Positions 35,633 to 47,800 are shown, counted from the stretch's first letter. The stretch: DNA of 64,000 nt from Sabethes cyaneus (GCF_943734655.1 NC_071355.1:239206027-239270026); one strand, 5' to 3'. Numbers and translations are program-made. Notes: generated by a model from the letters alone, not told the origin.

Positions 35633-36986
35633 TGATCTGTTATGGAGCATTTTTGGGCACCATGGTGGTGGATCGCTGTTCGTTTGACCATTTTGTAATC
35701 TTATAAACACTTTTTAATATGAACCCCGCTAGTTTGCACGACGTGCAAATTAGAAATGGTTCAAATGTCATAATCAACATGATATCATTTGCTCATGAAG
35801 ACAATGCGCATGAATATGATTCTGATAGAAATTCGATCGAGGAATGAAATATTCGCTGCCTGTAACTGTCAACTTAATCAAACCAATGCACAGCGGTCCC
35901 ATTGGTATCAAAACACCAGTTTTTTTAATTACGCCGAAATGGTTGATGATACTGGCTAAGTATGTTCAGAGAAATTTCTCAGTGTTAAAAGCTCTTTCAT
36001 ACGGCATGAATGATTATTTAATTAATCCCCCTAAAAGTAAGATAAGATGTTTATTCAAAAATCGTCATAAAACCGTGACTTGAGTGTATACTATTTCGAA
36101 CTGATTATTGTTTCCAATATTGAATATCAATAGATCGCCCAGGAATTAATCCATGATTCGGAGAAATGTATGATGTGAAAGTACACAACAGGACATCTCC
36201 AATCAGAATTTCGAGATGTTCCTGGCCACGTTACGTTTGTCTTCGTTTTACGGATAGGGAACATGAATGATTATTTACAGTGCGTAAAGAATGTAGACTG
36301 TTCTATAGCACACTCAGCGATTCCGGGCATTTTATCAGTGCGGACATGATTCCATTGCGCATCCAAAAAACTTGTTGAAAAACGCTTGTCCCAAAAACTT
36401 ATAAGTACGTAGGTATGTCTCTACATCAAATCATTTCAGAAAGTTTTGAGATTGGCCGGAAACTGAAATAATCTATTAGTAAGCTATTTTGCTTTGTTAG
36501 ACAAAGGTGTATGGAAAGTTCTTTCCGATACGACTTGAGCTATCTTGCCAGGGATTTTAGAATAAATTCAACACATAAGATATGTATTAACCGTCAATAA
36601 ACTAAAAACCTGCCTAGAACTGGTGATGTTTTGGGCTATAAATTTTTTTTCTAGCGCATGTTCTCAGGTAATGAAAGTCATAAATCAACGCTTGCGTGCG
36701 CTCGTGCAATTTCCATTCTTGATGTAGGTACTCTTCACTTTAAATGCTATTATTATGTCTATAGCACACAACTCAAATACGCTAAGCTATCGCGATACTT
36801 CAGTTCATTTAAAAGTGTTTTTTCCTTCCCAATTAAATTTTTTATGTGATTCTTCAAGTTTCCTCCGTTATTTTTATTAGACCATCATGGTCAGACGTAT
36901 CAACTTACAAGACTTTTTGCTGCAGAAATAGTTGTACCCTGAGTGAGATCAACGGAACCAAAATTCCTTCAGTACATCAAACAAAC
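35633..36986. other. spacer between the two TTAA elements
   Basis: This is 1.35 kb of AT-rich DNA with no recognisable gene. A 79-codon + strand frame at 35844-36083 and a 63-codon frame at 36658-36849 match nothing I know. Confidence 0.35.
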
Positions 36987-36990
36987 TTAA

Positions 36991-37929
36991 CCTTCCGTTA
37001 CTCGCGCTGTTGTATTTTGTACAACACTTGTAGATTTTTGAATGCCATTTTGTTTTAAATTAACAGATCGATGTCAAACCAATGCGTATTCTTCAATAAA
37101 CTTATTATGAACAAAATGACATAATTATTAAATGCATTAATGCTTTAAACTGTTCAGAAAAATAAATCAGCATAAACCGAAATCGCAGAAATGAGGCAAG
37201 CGCCATACGAGGGGTACCGCAATTGTTCCCTACTGGAATTTTCTGTCGTTTCTTCATAAGGGAAATTGGTTTCTGTATCCAGCAAAGTTATTCAGCAGTT
37301 GATGATCATTCCGCAGGTGCGAAAAAATTCACAATTTCGTGGCTTCAGGCCGCTAGTAAATGGGTCAGTTTTCTGAATGTGTTATATCTACAGAAGCTGT
37401 TTCTTTTTGTAAGGACTTGTTGAGAAAATGTTATAGTAGATCAAAAACGCTAGGCTGATGAACGGAAGTTTCAAATTTTTTCACTATGTTCTCACTTCCT
37501 AAACATTCTTGCCCAAGCGAATCAAAATACCACGTCAGCCTTACTTTCTAAGCTGCTAACAGCAGAAATGATATCATACTATGTTTTATGTGAAAAACAT
37601 CTAAGAAAACATGATAACTGCTAGAAAAAAATCTAGTCAATAGAATGTTATCTCATTTGGGAACGATAAAATGATCTTTTCCAATGCAACAACCTGCATA
37701 CGGCCGCATTGGTAGGGTGTACAATGTATAGCACATTTTAGCGCCGCCTGGTGATAAACTTATGAAATTCTATCCCCTAACCGAAAAGTCTTGGCCTACT
37801 GATTAACTTTGCTGAAGACAGTAACTTGCTATATAGACAAGATTTCGAGATATTCCGAGATAAAGAGTGTTGTACAAAATACAACGAGCGAGTATTCGTG
37901 TTACAAAAGTTGGCGCGAGTAACGGAAGG
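36991..37929 (-). mobile_element. TTAA-flanked element, copy 2, inverted
   Basis: A 939 bp body lies between TTAA 36987-36990 and TTAA 37930-37933, with the same CCTTCCGTTACTCGCG ends. Its sequence is the reverse complement of copy 1 throughout. Landmarks are tgaatgccattttg, catcagcctagcgtt, ccgcctggtg and gctgaagacagt. Divergence is roughly 10 per cent with small indels. Each copy has its own TTAA pair, so they are independent insertions. Confidence 0.85.
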
Positions 37930-37933
37930 TTAA

Positions 37934-38899
37934 CAAACCAAAGGTTTCTTAACATGAATCTGCCTAGAATTAACCCGTAAAATCAGAATAACTTTCAACT
38001 CTGAGATGCTATTGCATTAATGTACGACAATCAGCTAATTAATGTGACATTTTCTGTTGATGGATATGTTGGAAATATCAATTTGTTTTTATTTGATGGC
38101 TAGAATGATGAAATACGTTTAATGATGCCGTATGTTAATATCAGCCATGCCACTAGACATCCCGGGAACACAAAAGATGGATCCTCAAGTAAATCGTCAC
38201 ATTGTGATTTACTCCATCGCTAAACTTCATAGGGACTCGGGGAGGTAGGGCCATAGAAGTGGCCTTTTGAGCCACTTTGTAAAAGTTCGTTGCAAGTACT
38301 CTATTGAAGACCGCTTGATTTGGCTACAGGCTACCATACAGTTTGTCCTGGGAGTGTCCCCGCACACAAAAATACTCTTCAGCACCTTTTGCAGGCTGTA
38401 TTTGCCGCATCGCCTTATAACCACAGCGGTTGGCCGTATAACCGAACATAACCGAACTGCGTGCGATTAAGGTAGTTCGTAACAAACGGTACAAAGCGCC
38501 GAATTAGTAGACGAATCCGGTTAGCGTTAATGTAGCTTGAGAAAGAGAGTTGACCCCGCAAAAGGTAATGAGTCCGATGGGGTATATTTTTTATTCTCCC
38601 CCTCGAGAGATGTTGAAAAAAAATCATTTGCAATCGAATATCTTTACCGTCTTTACCAAATTGGAGTTCATGAAACGGCCTCCTCCATGCTGAAGAAGGT
38701 CCTTGCCAATCAAACACGATTCTGTGACGCGGTATTTCTACGTAAAAAACTCACTGCAAGTAATCGTGTTTGCTTGCTTCAGTCACACTCAGTTATATTG
38801 AGTGAAGCTTTGCGAGATTACGCTCACAGCCAAGTACGGCTTAATCAGATCGATCTGGATACTAGATCCCTAGAAATTTACACTATAATTATTTTAAGG
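37934..38899. other. unassigned intronic DNA
   Basis: Moderately long frames exist on both strands around 38415-38950, including 138 codons on + from 38537. I recognise no domain. The sequence adjoins a mariner relic, so some of it may be decayed element DNA. Confidence 0.3.
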
Positions 38900-39100
38900 T
38901 TTTTCTTGGGCCGGAAAAACACAACCGACGGTCCAGATGAAATTTTCGGATAGACTTTGATGAAGATTGCAAAGGTTTTTTAAGTTCTCAATGTTTCTCA
39001 GAAAAGTCTGATCGATTTGAACAAGCGGAAGCTAGATGACTGGTGAATATGGCGGGTTGGCGAAAACTTCACACTTGTACGTTTCCAGATAGAGTTTTAT
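38900..39100 (-). pseudogene. mariner transposase C-terminal scrap
   Basis: On the - strand near 39080-39010 the codons read EVFANPPYSP, then in shifted frame LFKSIRLF. This resembles the mariner block HPPYSPDLAPSDYHLFRSMQ with a small deletion. Frameshifts and stops follow. Only this motif supports the call, and no termini were identified. Confidence 0.5.
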
Positions 39101-39496
39101 AGGGATTTTTTATTTATAAATTGATTCAATCAGCGGTCGGTCTAAAATGGGCTAAAAATCGGTTCCGAATTAGCTCCCCGGCCGAACTAAAAATGCTCCA
39201 TAGAGACTATCTGTGAATGAATTCCACAGAAAATTCGTACAGAACGTCTTGCTCATAGATCCAAGATTCTAATCTCGGGTCTCGGGTTTTTCTACGTATG
39301 GAGCAAGAGGTCTGGCATTGTCGCGGTTCAAAATGCGGTTGTATTAAAAATTTGTTCTTCAATCGTCCACGAGCTTGGGAGTGCTTGGAGGTGTCGCAAA
39401 TAGGGATTCTTTACCGGTTTTACCACTCGCAAATGCCTGTATTGCAGAAAATTTGTTTTTCGCGGAGCCTAATCTTTTTAATGTTTATGATCATTA

Positions 39497-40620
39497 GGCT
39501 TATACAAATTTGAAAAAAAGTTTGTCACCCCCCCCCCCCCTCAAAAATTTCCGAAATGTGAAGGGGCAAAAAAATAAAATGTTATATTATTATGTTGCAT
39601 TCTTTAGTGAAAAGCAGATTTTTTACAGTTCAACGAGTTTACATCTATAAATTATCCAATATGTGCAAAGTTAAAGCAATTATCCCGTTAGTATTGATCA
39701 ACTTTCTTTCACTAACTAACCTTTATGGTTCCTATTGCAAGTCACAGGCGACAGTTTTGCGTTCGTTCGTTCTTTTCATTTTAATTCAACTTCCTTTAAA
39801 AGAACTGAATTAGATGGAGGCAAAAATCAACCAAACACTGTATGAGTGAAATTTTGTACCGCTGTTGATGGAGAAATTCCGAATTGCAGTTGGCGTCATA
39901 GGTACTACATAAGATAGAAACACGACAAATTAAACACTCCGGAATATCAGCTATTGGTGCTTGAGGAGCTCCAAATTGGTTGTTTTATTTGGTAAAGTGT
40001 CCAAGTACGTACCCTAATTTTGGATGTTAGGAACGTAAAACACAGAGATACAGTTCTTTGCCATGGATTGGATGCATGCAGGAAGGATGTGACTGAAGTG
40101 TTCGAAACTTGAAATTTACGAAACAGTTTGCATCCTTAATATGCGAAGGTCAACACGTTATTGTTGGAGAACAAGCATCAACAGAGGAATGAATGGCCTG
40201 ATATTCATGACTAAAAGGTTGACCAAGAAATAAGCGGTTTCAAACGTGAATAGTTTCAGAGATTTGTTTTCTTAAAACATGTCGGCAGCACAGTATATGC
40301 GACTCAAGTAAAAAAGTGGCAGGGACCTAAACTGCCAGTTTCACACTATGATCAAACTGGTTCATCTCTACCAGGATCCTTACATTATGTGCTTGGGTCG
40401 AAAAATATCGACGTTTGGTTCGGTTTGAGCTAAAATTTAAGTACTGTACAAAATATCTGTATTAAATTTTTATTAATATGGAAAGATATACGCTGGTTTC
40501 TTCTCTTTTGTTTAGTTATTGAATGTTTGATGTTATTATTTTTTCTTGCCCCCCCCCCCCCCCCCCTTCAACAATATTTTGAGAGTAGGACATAAACTTT
40601 TTTTCAAATTTGCATAAGCC
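39497..40620. mobile_element. foldback/TIR element with C-rich arms
   Basis: GGCTTATACAAATTTGAAAA (from 39497) pairs with its near-perfect inverse at 40587-40620. Complementarity continues inward through tgaagggg-caaaaaaataa. The + strand C-run at about 40551-40566 corresponds to a GGGG in the left arm, so it has expanded. A separate C13 run sits at about 39528. The interior of about 900 bp is non-coding as far as I can see. Confidence 0.65.
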
Positions 40621-40624
40621 TTAT

Positions 40625-43600
40625 GCATAGTAAATATATTATTATCTATGTCAAAAGTGAATAAATTTCCAATTGATCCAAAAGTATTAGAAATTTGAAC
40701 AGAAATAAACTTTCATACTTTCTAAGTTTTGCGTCTTTCGCCAATCGTAATTTGCAAAACTTCTTGTTAAACTTTAATGGCTATCATTTCGAATGGCAAA
40801 ATGTGTTTAAAGGAAGTGCAAAGGCAATAAAATAAAAGTAAAATAGACGGTTACGACTTTCAGCACAAAATTATATAGTAGTAGGTTTTTTTTCTCTAAT
40901 TCCCGTCGTAATACGTAAAGCCATTCTAATTTTCATCATTTGTTGGATGGATTTAATGAATACTACAAAAGTTCTTGTGCTGATTTGACTGAAACACACT
41001 TACCTTCCGATCCGTGAACTTTGAAATCACTGAAAAGCGACTATTAAAGCATATTATTGAAATTAGGCAACTGACTTTATTTCTTAAATTCGTCATATCG
41101 TTTTAAAATCCGTCCTTGAAAATTTTTCATCGTCCGAACTAAAAATCACAACAATGTTTACGAAGCTAACGCGCATGTATTTGTGTAGGACGGCATGACA
41201 AATGTAATTCTACAAAATTTCTGCAGGTCAGGCAAATTTTCCTGGCTGTAGAATAACGACAATGCGTTGCGTGAGTTATTTTCATTTATGAATGACGGAA
41301 ATTAAAACGATTAGTCGACATTTTCTTCTTCGTTGCACGAAAAACGTAGGGAATTTGGCTGGTGGGACTTCTTTAATGAAAAAAAGCATTTAAATAGATC
41401 TCAGCTCACTTTGATTGATCGCGTATGATAGACAACTAACTAAAATATTAGAGAATAACTAGTTTTGCATTGTGTGTCATAAAAATGCTGATATTTTTAG
41501 TAATTTGTGTTGGATAGGACGGGAATAGGCAATTACGACGACGTTGCAAAATACCTTATTTCTTAAACTATTATGCCATTAACGCTACAGAAATTCTACT
41601 AATTTGACTGAAAAAGATTATTCGGCTATCTTCCTGCGCCATTCAAGCAACCAAATTGTTTTTAAAAGCACGGACACCAGCAGGTCTAATTAAATTGTAT
41701 GTCACAATAATTCCGCGAACTAATTCAGACCGCACTCGAATTCCACCGAATCCTTCTTTTCCGCTAAACCACAGAAACAAAACCCGCACCACTCTATTCC
41801 CCTTGCGGTCATTTAACAACTTTTAACTCCCACCCCCGTGGAGCTGGGCCAGCTCGGGTACGCGGTGTGGACGGACGGGCGGTGGAAAAGTTTCCACCTT
41901 GTAAGTGAAAAGAAAACATTTTCCTTGCTTCGGCGTTATTTATGTATCCATTTCTAATTTTTAATTTGCAAAGTTGCTTTCTTTTAGAACCATTCATATT
42001 TCGCCCGGGTTGTTTTGTTTGCCCGGTTCCCTTGCCGAGCCAGTACCTCTACTCTCTACTGCCAATGTACTTTTAATTCTATTAATCTTCCCGTCTCTAC
42101 CCGCGTGCGTCTTCTTCACTGTAAATAACAGTACAGTAGCGCTGGTATCAATGGTAGCAGGCTGTGTTTTTTTGGTGGTGGTGTTTTTTTTCTTCCTAGA
42201 TATAGAATCATCTTTTCTTTCCAATCGACTTTGGTCGCCTTAATGCTATCACTGTGCTCTGCGGTGCTGCATGCTGGCGTTGTGGGGGAGGGGTGATAAA
42301 GCGTGCAAGGAAAGTAAGCCGCTTGGAACCGGCAACAATCGCTACCGCAGCCGCCTGCTCCGGGCTGCCTTGGAAAATCTGTGGGTGGTATTTTTCTCGG
42401 TGTCCAACTGCCGATGGTAGATTTTTTTTTCTTCTCTACTGCCAAGGTTTAGTCGTGCACATCACATTTTTCCGGTATCTAATCCTCCGGTGTTCGGGTT
42501 TTCTCCCTGGCCGTGCAAACGGGAACATCTTCTTGGACCTGTCTCACTTACCTCCACGGCATTTGCTGGACCAGCAGTACACGGCTAATAAGGATTATGA
42601 ATAGGGGAAATGGGCTTTAATGGAATATTTATGTTTGAAAATTAATTTGTAGAAAATATAATTAATATTTTATTACACGCCGAAATAAATCAAGCTCGAC
42701 GTGGATATTCTTTTCGTTATTCCTGTAATTCACGGATGCTACGAGAAAGGTTTTTGTTCCGTACTATTACTGTCGGTGCAGTTGCAGCTCAGCTCGGCAG
42801 CAACAGCAGCAGCTCTCGGAGGGTCGGAGGAGAAAAGTTTCTTTTATTTATACGCTGACGGTTCGTGCCATCGGCGCCAGGAGCGTGAGTTCGCTACTCG
42901 AAATAAATAGTACACAGTAGGAAGTCGTTGCCGGAACATCCTACCGTCCGGTACCTACGCCACCGGCGCGCGAGAACAGCAGATCCAACTCCGAACTTTG
43001 CTTCGTTTCGCTGGTCCCCAACAGAAAGCGCGCAATCGTATAATAAACCCAGAGATAATAAAATGCATAAATCAAACTTTGAACCTGCAATTACAAGTAC
43101 TTGGTGTTTTACCTTTCCGAGAGTCGGGCTTCTTCCTACCGGCTGCAGCCGCAGCCGAAGCTGACTGCTTTTTCCACAGAAATCATAAATCCTTCACAAT
43201 ATGTGAGGCATAGTATTTTCGAAAATTTCCGCTTTTGAAACGGTAGATAGAAAACATTGGTTCACTCGCAATTTGTTTTGAGAAGGAAACAAATCGAACG
43301 GTACTTGCAGTCATTCACTTTGAGCACGCTTGCGGGTCAAACTATCAATAGGCAGAAGAAAAGAGGAGATATCTTTCGCAAAGCTGTCCAAACAATGAAT
43401 CGAAGGAGGCGCTCATCAAACGCCCACTTCTCGGTGTTTTTGACATTGACTGATCGGACGCACACTCTATTATGGGAAAATAGAAGCTTCGTAAAAGCTT
43501 ATAATTATCGCACTGCTTTTTTTCGATACTAAACATCTAACCATTCACGCCATCCTTTCCCCCTTCCCGTCCTCCCACATATTCCATACATCGCATCGTT

Positions 43601-43711
43601 GCAAAGAGAGAAAGAGATCCGCCATTCAGTCTGTAAGCCAATCAGCTCGCGCCTAGCTTGTACTAACCGAAAACCCTGTCTTAACACCAGTAACTCTCTG
43701 CTATCGCACAG
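40625..43711. other. low-repeat intronic block 4, up to dac exon
   Basis: I recognise no elements here. The part at 41700-43560 is GC-balanced, with CAG/GCAGC-like runs at 42790-42815. The last 40 bases form a pyrimidine-containing acceptor ending cacag|CT. No Ski/Sno-domain exon was found. Open frames such as 42254-42604 have no recognised domain. Confidence 0.35.
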
Positions 43712-43869
43712 CTCTAGGCCCGGCAGACCCCCGAAACGAGGCCCCGTCGGACTGTCGATGCCGGGGACGCACATGTCGCACCACCATGCGGCCGCCGCCG
43801 CCGCCTCCCAGATCAAGAAGCACCGGCTGGATAACGGCGAGTTCGTGTACGAGAACGGACATCTGAACG
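43712..43869 (+). CDS. dac: dachshund exon: post-Ski/Sno linker
   Basis: Dachshund is a nuclear transcription cofactor of the retinal-determination and limb-patterning network. This exon begins with the third base of a Ser codon and reads SSRPGRPPKRGPVGLSMPG, an insect/vertebrate DACH signature directly after the DNA-binding DACHbox-N. Then come an alanine run, SQIKKHRLDNGEF and VYENGHLN. SRPGRPPKR is an AT-hook-like basic patch. The acceptor is ctatcgcacag|CTCTAGG and the donor is GAACG|GTGAGT (phase 1). The exon supplying the Ski/Sno domain is not in the window and must lie upstream. Apparent frame opening at 43599 is read-through of the intron end and is not a start. Confidence 0.9.
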
Positions 43870-44281
43870 GTGAGTACCTATCACTGGACCGGACGGACGA
43901 TGGTCTGCTGTACGGTTGCTGAAAGTGATCGACACTTGCAGCCATAGTTCGCCAAAATTTTATGTCTGCTTTTTATATTTGTGTATATTTTGTCTTCAAA
44001 CCTCAGTTAAATATCACATTTTTTTATATTTGGGATTGTTTTCGGTTTATATTCAATTTTAAATATGTTTAAAATTGTTATATGTTATATTGTTATATGT
44101 TTAAATATTATATACTGAATAGATCAACATTTTTAAAATTAATAATGTTTTGAACTTACAGAAAAAATATAATACCCATCAACATTTTTCTGAAAAAATG
44201 TGAGAATTTCTTACTAGATTGTGCCAAATATTGCCAGTTAAAAAATTCAAAAATGTAAAAATTGTGAATCTTTTAAGCTTC

Positions 44282-44487
44282 TAAAGTAGTAAAATACTAT
44301 CTTTTATAACTAAGCTCTGATTTTATTTTGCTATTAAAATCAAATGGACGAATAACTCAATCGAAACAATTTAGATTGGCATGGAGATCCGTCGGAATAC
44401 ATAATATTTGCACCCTTGTTGTTTTAACCTGTTAACAGCCCTATTGAATCAGAGCTTAGTTATAAAAGATAGTGTTTTACTACTTTA
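44282..44487. mobile_element. small foldback, about 41 bp arms
   Basis: TAAAGTAGTAAAATACTATC... at 44282-44323 and its inverse ending ...CTACTTTA at 44447-44487 are nearly perfect complements. The spacer is 123 bp and no coding is present. Confidence 0.75.
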
Positions 44488-44815
44488 GTACCCAAAAAAT
44501 CGCAAATTTTTGACTGTGGAAAGGTTCAGATTAGTTTCAATCAAAGCTTCTTTTGCTAGCCTTCTACAGGGACATTTCAGCATCAGTAAAGTATGTCGTG
44601 TCGCATATCAAAAAACATCAGCAATCGACAAAATAGCAATTGGCGATCATCTCATGTCTCTCAGAGGCCATATGACCGGTTCCGGCCCCGGGGAGGGTTT
44701 CTTTTCTGATTCAAGCACGGAACGGATTTCGAAGGAACTTGTACGGGACATGGGATCTTTGGATATTGGAGATTTCGACGGCTTTTTTGCGACCTAGTTC
44801 TTTAAGGGGACATAA

Positions 44816-45511
44816 ACGACTAAAAATTTTGAAAAAATCATAATTTATATTTCCGATTTAGATTCTGCAGTCTTATCCGCTTATTTTGATATTAAATTTG
44901 TAATGATCCGACCACGGGAAGTGGCCGAAAAACGATCAGTGCGGCGTGGAACAACTTCAATGGAATAAAACGCCGCTCCTGGAAAACCACGATTTTCAAA
45001 CTTTATGTACCTTTTTCTCAGAAACTACACAACCTATCGGAACAAACTTTTTTTGTTTTGTTGGTAGAAGCTTGGCAAAGACTTTTATAACTTTTGAGCT
45101 TTTAAAACTAAACACAGCTTGAGAAAAAAGAAAAAGAAGAAAAAAAATATGGTTGAAAAAATAAAAAATTGTCTTCTTTTTCATTTTTCTCTAGCTGTGT
45201 TTCGTTTACAAAGCTCAAAAGTTATAAAAGTCTTTGTCAAGCTTCTACCAACAAAACAAAAAAAAAAATTTTTTCCGTTACGTTGGGTAGTTTTTGAGAA
45301 AAAGGTTCATAAAGTTTAAAAATCGTGGTTTTACAGGAGCAGCGTTTTATTCCGTCGAGATTGTGTGCTATGTGCTCGATTCTTTTTTCGGCCACCTCCC
45401 ATGGTCGGATCATTACAAAACTAATATCAAAACAAGCGGAAAAGACTACAGAATCGAAATCTGAAATAAAAAAATATGAATTTTTTGAAAATTTTAGTCG
45501 TTTATGTCCCC
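44816..45511. mobile_element. TTAA-flanked hairpin element
   Basis: This 696 bp near-palindrome is bounded by TTAA (44812-44815 and 45512-45515). Ends are GGGGACATAAACGAC and its inverse. Arms run almost to the centre (about 45163) and include AAAACCACGATTTT, GCTTGGCAAAGACTTTTATA and a lysine/phenylalanine-coding A/T-rich section. Because of the symmetry, both strands give similar short frames (SSKVIKVF.KLLPTKQKK), which are not genes. Half of a sibling occurs at 46158-46265. Confidence 0.85.
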
Positions 45512-45524
45512 TTAATTTCTTACT

Positions 45525-45690
45525 ACCTGAGTGCCCGAGTTTACTCGGGGCCCCTTTGTATCCCAGCTATTTGCATATCTGTTATCGTAATGGATATTCC
45601 AATAATGCAAGAAACAAAGCATTCTTTCTTCATTTGAACATACATTATTACTCTCCTGTTTGTCCTCTCCGCCATCTTCCCATTCGTGAA
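45525..45690. repeat. dispersed repeat (TAGCTGAGTACCCGA type)
   Basis: The run cctgagtgcccgag, actcggggcccctttgt, catatctgttatcgtaatgg and aataatgcaagaaac parallels 16310-16560 and 131-230 in order. It begins just after the TTAA hairpin. Confidence 0.6.
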
Positions 45691-45870
45691 CGTAGGTGGA
45701 AGCGTATCGGACACCCCTTGAGGGAAGGAGTGAATAACTTCTGCAGAAAAGCACTCGACTGGAATCCGCAAAGACAGCGTAGAAGAGGCAGACTCAGAGG
45801 CTCATGGCCACGCAGCTTTGCCAAGTACATCCGGGCTATTGACGAGAAAACATCGAAAACCACATTGAAA
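45691..45870 (+). pseudogene. LINE C-terminal scrap
   Basis: The + strand codons read RRWKRIGHPLREGVNN, then CRKALDWNPQRQRRRGRLRG and SWPRSFAKYIRAID. This is the stereotyped carboxyl end of one group of insect LINE RT proteins (WIGHTLRK...ALDWNPQG.RRRGRPRGSWRR). No RT core remains. Confidence 0.75.
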
Positions 45871-46157
45871 CAGTGAAAATCTTAATAAAAATTACACTGA
45901 AGTTACCATGAATATTACTGTTTTCAAAGTAAATTTTAATGTAAACCGCCAATTTTACAGCGAATAAGGGGGTTACAGGGTTGCTGTTACACTAAATTTT
46001 TCGGCTTTTTCCCATTAAAAACAACGAAGTTGGTCTATTCCATAGGAACGGAACCTTTCCCCGAATACCCGCGTTGAGAATCGCGGCTAACACGCTGCGC
46101 TGACAGACGAACAGCGTCGCAATTCGCAAGTCGCAAGCGCCTGCATAGTGTCGTCGT

Positions 46158-46265
46158 CCTGCAAAGACTTTTATAACTTTTGAGTTTCGTAAACAAAACA
46201 CAGCTTGAGAAAACGAAAAAGAAGAAGAAAAGATGCCTGAAAAAATAACATTTTGTCTGCTGTAG
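46158..46265. mobile_element. fragment of TTAA hairpin family
   Basis: caaagacttttataactttt, then acacagcttgagaaaa and gaagaagaaaa correspond to the inner arm of 44816-45511. Only one arm section is present. It abuts the LINE that starts near 46305. Confidence 0.6.
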
Positions 46266-46304
46266 GACTAACAAAAGAAAATAATTTTTTACGTCCTTTT
46301 GAAA

Positions 46305-47038
46305 AAGTACCCGAGCATTGTTTGCCGAACACAGAGCTTCACAATTGTCGTTACAAGCTCGATGCGACTTTCCGGAGGAAACTTCCGTCGATTTGGTAGT
46401 CAAACACAATCGGGCTATGTCTGCGATGGTACGTGATTACCTCAGCTTTGGCTATACTCACAATCAAGTAATTTAGCTTGCGCTGGTTCACAAAGGCAGT
46501 AAATTCTGCAACCGATGACAATCGTCGACAGAGCGCACATTGGGATACAGTTTGAGACCGTCGGCATAAACAACTATGCAACCGGCTTCAAGTAGTAACG
46601 CGACGTCGTTGAAGAATCGGATGAAAAGTAAAGGCCCCATATTGCTTCTTTGGGGAACACCAGATTTGTTAGTAAACACAGATGAAACGGTAGATTCCAG
46701 CTTGATTTGCAAGACTCAATCACGTAAATAAGAGCCAAGCCAACACAATGGTCGTTTCGAGGCTCCTAGACGCTGCAGTTTTCGCAAGAGGATGCGGTGG
46801 TTAATCCGGTCGAATGCAGCCTTCACTGAACAGAAGTCGAGTGAATTAGTTGAAACCGACCGGCCTGGCATGAATCCGTGCTGGTAGATGGATATGTAGT
46901 TCCTAGTATGATTGAGGATTGCCGTGCTGACGATAATTTCAAAAAGCTTAGAGGCAGCAAACCTTCTTGTAATACCTCTGTAGTTCGGCGATCATCACGC
47001 TTATGGACGGAGAACATGTAAGATTGTTTCCAGATGTA
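46305..47038 (-). pseudogene. LINE (Jockey/CR1-type) fragment, 3' part
   Basis: The - strand shows FMPGR(S)..TNS, KAAFDRINHRILLRKLQRLG, then SGVPQRSNMGPLLF and VVYADGLKLY, where YADG replaces the catalytic YADD. SIAKAEVITYHRR follows. It is frame-broken, and the C-terminus is lost at about 46305. The same element continues at 47459 beyond an inserted MITE. The Asp to Gly change in the catalytic box alone would inactivate it. Confidence 0.85.
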
Positions 47039-47458
47039 GGATTTCGAATTTGGCAACAAATAGGTGTCGCCTATGTTGCCAAAATCGAGACCTTTTTTTG
47101 ATGTGTAAAAATTGTATGTAAATGCATTAAAAATTCACTATATATAATTAATCAACATTTGCAACCATTTTATCTCTAAAAAGCCCGCCAAGAGATATCC
47201 GTCCGGTGCAAATAAGTTATTGACACCCTGCGGTAAGACGTAGTCCTACGGCAATAAAAATATTGTTTGAAACCACGTAACTTTTTTTTCACAAACATAC
47301 TGAGGGTATCATTTTTTCGTCATTTAAAGGATGTATGCGGAAACTGATTCATATTTAAGCAATTTTTGGAAGTGAAATATCTTGTGTTGCCAAAAACGAA
47401 TACTTTTGTTGCCAAAATCGAGGCATGCCAAAATCGAACCGTGCCAAATTCGAAATCC
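47039..47458. mobile_element. 420 bp TIR element inside LINE
   Basis: Perfect 17-bp ends GGATTTCGAATTTGGCA (47039-47055) and TGCCAAATTCGAAATCC (47442-47458) bound it. Subterminal TTGCCAAAATCGAGG repeats occur near both ends. Flanking LINE codons rejoin as ..FPDT|..IWKQSY across it. It is non-coding and MITE-like, with no clear target duplication. Confidence 0.78.
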
Positions 47459-47800
47459 AACTGTATCAGGAAATTTACCTTGATAGAGGACTTGTTAAAA
47501 GTACGCGACAAAGTGGTACAGATAATTCTGATGCGCAACGAGAAAAAAAGGCGGCAGAAATTCCATCGGGTCCAGCGGAGAAAGATCGTTTCAATTTACG
47601 TGCAGCTTCGACAATCATCAATGGAGTTATTTCAAAGATATCGAGGTCGACTAATCCTTCGGGAACGTTCAACGTAGCTTGTTCAGCTTCAGCGTCAAAA
47701 GCAGATACATTCGTGAACACAGAGGAAAAGAAAGATGCAAACATTTCGCAAGTGCTGACTCAAGATTCTGACACGTCATGGTAAACGTTGGTAGAGATAG
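47459..47800 (-). pseudogene. LINE (Jockey/CR1-type) fragment, 5' part
   Basis: The - strand reads FASFFSSVFTNVSA, then FSAGPDGISAAFFSRCA and VPLCRVLLTSPLSR, the pre-RT and first RT block (SAGPDGIPA.FL). The frame is open over 47475-47744. The upstream endonuclease is absent, and the sequence passes into another LINE of opposite orientation near 47860. Confidence 0.82.

Noticed and set aside
43599..43711. ATG at 43599 as the start of the first dac exon
   Set aside because: The acceptor at 43711 and the Dach family sequence beginning SSRPGRPPKR show this is intron read-through. Upstream residues do not resemble Dac.
45000..45320. Similar short proteins on both strands (SSKVIKVF.KLLPTKQKK)
   Set aside because: They come from the two arms of one foldback, so the similarity is a consequence of the inverted repeat.
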